Positions 60,720 through 64,000 of a DNA stretch of 64,000 bases are shown here, one piece after another. The DNA is from Flavimaribacter sediminis. GTDB lineage: Bacteria > Pseudomonadota > Alphaproteobacteria > Rhizobiales > Rhizobiaceae. The position numbers and the translations under genes were made by a program. The DNA lies in the NCBI RefSeq assembly GCF_019492055.1, contig NZ_JAICBX010000002.1, positions 124,001 through 188,000 on the forward strand. The letters run 5' to 3'. How positions within the stretch are numbered: position 1 is the first letter of the stretch; each line of letters begins with the position of its first letter. The notes under the pieces are model-generated. The model saw only the letters and a program-made list of their open reading frames with translations. It did no database searches and had not been told where the DNA came from.

Positions 60720-60759
60720 TCGCGCGTACACCATTAATTCGCGCTGGGTGATTGCAACA

Positions 60760-62349
60760 ATGGACACCTTCGACACGATAATCGTAGGGGGCGGAGCGGC
60801 TGGGTGCGTGCTGGCCAACCGCCTCAGCGCCGACTCCGACAGGCGTATACTTCTGCTCGAAGCAGGACCCGGCGACATGCCGGAAGCAGCCCGGATGCCG
60901 GGTGCCTGGATCAGCCTGATCGATACCGAGTACGACTGGAAATATCACACCACGCCGCAGGCCCACTGCATAGGCCGTCGCATCGCCTGGCCGCGTGGAA
61001 AATTGCTCGGCGGTTCGGGATCGACAAATGCAATGGTCTATATGCGCGGCTCCCCGTCCGACTATGATCGCTGGGCAGCAAATGGTTGCCCGGGTTGGTC
61101 GTGGAACGATGTGCTTCCCTGGTTCAGAAAATCCGAGAACAATCCGCGTCTCGGCGGCTCCCCCACGCATGGCGACAGCGGCGAACTTCTGGTTGTCGAC
61201 GTTCCCCAGCATGATCCTTCGGAAAAGCTTTGGGTGGAGGCGGCACAGGAATACGGCCTGCCCTACAATCCGGACTTCAACAGCGGCGAGCAGTTCGGAT
61301 GCGGGTTTTTCCAGGTTTTCATGAAGGATGGAGAGCGCCACGGCCCGGCAACGGCCTTTCTCGACCCGGTTCGGGCACGGCCAAACCTCACGGTCATGAC
61401 CTCGTCCTATGTCACCCGGATCATCGTCGAGAACGCCATCGCGCGTGGCGTGACCTTTCTGCACAACGGCCAGCCGCAGACCGCCCATGCCGACAGCGAA
61501 GTGGTGCTGTGCGGTGGAACGGTCAATACGCCCCACCTCCTGCAACTATCCGGTATCGGCCCGGCCGACCATTTGAGACACCACGGCATCGATGTCGTGC
61601 ACGATCTTCCTGGCGTGGGCGCGTCGTTACAGGATCACCTCAATTGCGTCGTCACCTTCACGACCAGAGAGAAATTCGGAATTGGCGGTATGACGCTTTC
61701 GGAGTTCGACCAGGCACTGGTCGACTGGTCGAACAAACGTAGCGGACCGATGGCCAATCCATGGTCGACCAGCGGCGGGCAGGCAAAATCCAGGCCGGAG
61801 ATCGACGAACCGGACCTGCAGATTTACGGCATCGCGACCCCGCATCGCGATCATGCCCGCTATATGTCGACAGTGCCCGGGCTGTCGATGTTCAGCGTCC
61901 TTCAGCGTCCGAAGAGCACGGGCGCCCTGAGGATACGTTCGGTCGACCCGCTCATGCCTCCGGCCATAGATCCGAACTATCTGTCCGATCCCGGGGGTGA
62001 AGATCTGCAGACTCTGATCGGCGGCGTGAAGTTGTCTCGGGACATCGCATCGACGAAAACCCTCGCGCCCCTCGCCCTCAAGGAAGTGTTTCCCTCGAGC
62101 GAAGCACAATCCGATGACGACATAGCGAGTTTCGTTCGGGCGCAGTCGCAGTCCATCTATCATCCGACCAGTACCTGCCGGATGGGCATGGACGACATGG
62201 CCGTGACCGATCCGGAAACGCTCGAGGTGCGTGGCCTACAAGGGCTGCGCATTTGCGATGCATCGGTGTTTCCGAATGTCGTGGCAAGCAATATCATGGC
62301 GACGGTCATCATGATCGCCGAGCGCGGTTCTCAATTCATCAAACAGTAA
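60760..62349 (+). CDS. GMC-family FAD oxidoreductase (choline dehydrogenase-like)
   Basis: 529 residues from ATG 60760; GTG 60748 would add four. The FAD-binding TIIVGGGAAGCVLANRL is at the N-terminus and the second GMC signature PRGKLLGGSGSTNAMVYMRG near residue 85. The C-terminal catalytic region contains HPTSTCRMG and NVVASNIMATVIMIAE, giving the His-Asn pair of alcohol-oxidising GMC enzymes. No signal peptide. It is 11 bp upstream of an amidase gene, so an alcohol function and an amide in one substrate may be attacked in turn. Confidence 0.91.
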   Translation: MDTFDTIIVGGGAAGCVLANRLSADSDRRILLLEAGPGDMPEAARMPGAWISLIDTEYDWKYHTTPQAHCIGRRIAWPRGKLLGGSGSTNAMVYMRGSPSDYDRWAANGCPGWSWNDVLPWFRKSENNPRLGGSPTHGDSGELLVVDVPQHDPSEKLWVEAAQEYGLPYNPDFNSGEQFGCGFFQVFMKDGERHGPATAFLDPVRARPNLTVMTSSYVTRIIVENAIARGVTFLHNGQPQTAHADSEVVLCGGTVNTPHLLQLSGIGPADHLRHHGIDVVHDLPGVGASLQDHLNCVVTFTTREKFGIGGMTLSEFDQALVDWSNKRSGPMANPWSTSGGQAKSRPEIDEPDLQIYGIATPHRDHARYMSTVPGLSMFSVLQRPKSTGALRIRSVDPLMPPAIDPNYLSDPGGEDLQTLIGGVKLSRDIASTKTLAPLALKEVFPSSEAQSDDDIASFVRAQSQSIYHPTSTCRMGMDDMAVTDPETLEVRGLQGLRICDASVFPNVVASNIMATVIMIAERGSQFIKQ

Positions 62350-62360
62350 AGGAGGATGTC

Positions 62361-63803
62361 ATGGCGCCCGTGACAGAAAGTCTGGTTCGCGAATATTCCG
62401 AGGCCGATGGTCTGGAACTCGGAGAACGCGTTAGGAAGGGAGAGGTGTCGCCCGAGGAACTCGTCGAGGCGGCGATCGTCAACATTGAAAAGCTCAACCC
62501 TGCCCTCAATGCCGTCATCCACAAGCTGTATGATATGGGCCGGGCGGAAGCTGCGGCGATCGACCGGCAATCTCCCTTCGCGGGCGTGCCCTATTTGCTG
62601 AAAGAATTGGCGACCGCTTGGGAAGGCGCTCCGAATACCAATTCCTCCCGTTATCTCAAGGATGTCATAGCAGACTCCGATGCAGAGGTCGTCAAGCGCA
62701 TCAAGAAGGCCGGATTCGTGCTGGTCGGAAAATCGAATGCGCCGGAAAACGGCTGGTCGATCAGCACCGAGCCGGAACTGTACGGCGCGACCGTCAATCC
62801 ATGGAACGAGCAGGTGACGGCCGGTGGATCGAGCGGAGGATCATGCGCCGCCGTCGCGTCGCATATGGTGCCGATTGCAGAATCCAGTGACGCTGCCGGC
62901 TCCATCCGGGTCCCTGCATCATGCTGCGGCGTGCTGGGCCTGAAACCGTCGCGCGGCCGCATTACGCTGGCGCCGGTCGCTGACGTCTGGCACGGCGGCG
63001 CCTATTTCCTTTGCAACTCCCGGACCGTGCGCGACACCGCCGCCTATCTCGATGCGGTCGCCGGAGCCCTGCCCGGCGATCCGTATACGCCGCCCACCCC
63101 GGAGCGAAGCTGGCTTGACCTGTCGCAAGTTGCGCCTGAAAAGCTCAGAATCGGCTTTTCTGTGACGCCGCCCGACGGACGGTCCGTCGATCCCGAAGTC
63201 AAGGCGGTACTTATGGAGACGGTTCGCGTCCTTGATGGCGCCGGACATACGGTGGAGGAACATGACCTGCCTATCGACGGTGATGCCGCCTGGCAGATCT
63301 ATACCCATATGAGCTGTGTTCAGACCGCCGCCATTTTCGAATGGCTTTCAGCAGTTGTGGGTCGGCCCGTTACGAAGGACGACGTTGAGCCCGTGACCTG
63401 GGCCATCATAGAGCGCGGTCGTGCAACGTCGGGGATCCGGCACATCTCCGATGTCGAGGGCGTGCGGCAGATCGGCCGCCAGATCGCCATGGATCTCGAT
63501 CCCTACGACATCTTCCTCACACCGAGCCTGACGCAATTGCCGAGGCCGGTCGGCTACTACGACATGTCCGAACCGGATATCGACAAGTACAATGCGAAAT
63601 GGACCGATGCCATGTTCGAGTTCCCCTTCAACATGTCCGGGCAGCCGGCCATGTCCCTGCCTCTCGGGCAATCATCATCGGGCATTCCGATCGGCGTTCA
63701 GGCAGTCGGTCGATATGGTGACGAAGCCACGATTCTGGCGCTCGCGACATTGCTGGAGGCCGAGATGCCATGGAAGGACAGACGCCCGCCAGTGTGCGCC
63801 TGA
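62361..63803 (+). CDS. Amidase signature family hydrolase
   Basis: 480 residues from ATG 62361, AAAGGAGGA 5 nt upstream; the open frame runs 36 codons further into the GMC gene but that is not used. The Ser-cis-Ser-Lys triad is visible: Lys81 (PYLLKELA), cis-Ser157 (GGSSGGS) and nucleophile Ser181 in SDAAGSIRVPAS. The usual G-G-G-S is A-A-G-S, a mild deviation. It hydrolyses a carboxamide, releasing ammonia or an amine; the substrate is unknown. Confidence 0.92.
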   Translation: MAPVTESLVREYSEADGLELGERVRKGEVSPEELVEAAIVNIEKLNPALNAVIHKLYDMGRAEAAAIDRQSPFAGVPYLLKELATAWEGAPNTNSSRYLKDVIADSDAEVVKRIKKAGFVLVGKSNAPENGWSISTEPELYGATVNPWNEQVTAGGSSGGSCAAVASHMVPIAESSDAAGSIRVPASCCGVLGLKPSRGRITLAPVADVWHGGAYFLCNSRTVRDTAAYLDAVAGALPGDPYTPPTPERSWLDLSQVAPEKLRIGFSVTPPDGRSVDPEVKAVLMETVRVLDGAGHTVEEHDLPIDGDAAWQIYTHMSCVQTAAIFEWLSAVVGRPVTKDDVEPVTWAIIERGRATSGIRHISDVEGVRQIGRQIAMDLDPYDIFLTPSLTQLPRPVGYYDMSEPDIDKYNAKWTDAMFEFPFNMSGQPAMSLPLGQSSSGIPIGVQAVGRYGDEATILALATLLEAEMPWKDRRPPVCA

Positions 63804-63834
63804 ACAATCCGGCCGGCAGTTGCAGAAGAGCTTG

Positions 63835-64000
63835 TTACGCAGCGTCGCTGCCGGTCGCCGCAAGCACGAGTTTGTGCTCGTCGAGATCTTCGTTGGCCAC
63901 GACCGAATGCACGACGCCTTGACGGACGATGGCGATGCGGTGGCACATGGCAATCAGCTCGTCGAGCTCAGATGAAATCATGATGATCGCCACACCACGT
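63835..64000 (-). CDS. Sugar ABC transporter ATPase, C-terminal end only
   Basis: The minus-strand frame enters from the right edge and stops at TAA 63835-63837, giving the last 54 residues. RGVAIIMISSELDELIAMCH followed by RIAIVRQGVV is the D-loop/H-loop end of the second nucleotide-binding domain in RbsA/MglA-type double ATPases. The body of the gene and its permeases and binding protein lie beyond the window. It converges with the amidase gene, 31 bp apart. Confidence 0.85.
   Translation of the reverse strand, partial: RGVAIIMISSELDELIAMCHRIAIVRQGVVHSVVANEDLDEHKLVLAATGSDAA

Larger units (their letters stand above)
60386..60759. other. Intergenic region with repeat, IS3 remnant and a promoter
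   Basis: The 374 bp hold the second copy of a 31-bp repeat (60392-60422), a truncated IS3-type orfA on the minus strand (60394-60528) with possible IS end sequence to about 60585, and a promoter for the GMC oxidoreductase gene (60690-60719). Nothing else is recognised. Confidence 0.6.

Overview
This GC-rich window looks like an accessory, catabolism-rich stretch of an alphaproteobacterial replicon, probably Rhizobiales (Hyphomicrobiales). The reasons are a ChvE-GguA-GguB sugar importer with a divergent GbpR-type LysR gene, a rhizobial-type L-arabonate dehydratase, four tripartite TRAP importers, and many IclR, GntR and short-chain dehydrogenase genes. The organism assignment is inferred from gene content; no marker gene is present.

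Layout. 1-1.5 kb: end of a phosphotransferase/P-loop kinase. 1.5-11.8 kb: a hydroxyacyl-CoA-dehydrogenase-like enzyme, a ThDP enzyme, TRAP importer 1 between two IclR regulators, a cytoplasmic-type sulfatase and a third IclR regulator. A near-identical 16-bp palindrome precedes both the TRAP 1 operon and the sulfatase, so they may form one regulon. 11.8-19.9 kb (minus strand): a PLP decarboxylase, the binding protein of TRAP 2, both hydantoinase/oxoprolinase subunits, then the two TRAP 2 permeases. 20.0-21.4 kb: a divergent class III aminotransferase sharing a palindromic control region with that operon. 21.6-28.7 kb: TRAP importer 3 followed by six tightly coupled genes (cupin, sugar epimerase/dehydratase, an MBL-fold protein without its metal motif, GntR regulator, two SDRs).

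28.9-44.1 kb: pentose/galactose uptake and oxidation. A YtfQRT-YjfF furanose importer with a FadR-type regulator lies beside a seven-gene operon encoding ChvE-GguA-GguB and the four enzymes of the non-phosphorylative L-arabinose route (1-dehydrogenase, lactonase, arabonate dehydratase, 2-keto-3-deoxyarabonate dehydratase). The last enzyme, alpha-ketoglutaric semialdehyde dehydrogenase, is not in the window.

44.6-64 kb: a likely genomic island. A 48-bp 3' fragment of tRNA-Arg(CCG) sits next to a tyrosine integrase; the fragment's orientation puts the island to the right. Its cargo is a TetR regulator, a flavin reductase, a nitronate-monooxygenase-like protein, an acyl-CoA ligase, acyl-CoA dehydrogenase, thiolase, enoyl-CoA hydratase/3-hydroxyacyl-CoA dehydrogenase fusion, thioesterase, luciferase-like monooxygenase, TRAP importer 4, a small unknown protein and an atypical enoyl-CoA hydratase. 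This looks like a complete uptake, activation, oxygenation and beta-oxidation pathway for an unknown carboxylic acid, and it is the best candidate here for an undescribed system. It ends near an IS3 transposase fragment. A GMC oxidoreductase, an amidase and the end of a sugar ABC ATPase follow.

All six solute-binding-protein genes in the window are followed by a strong stem-loop before the next gene, which probably sets binding protein to permease ratios.
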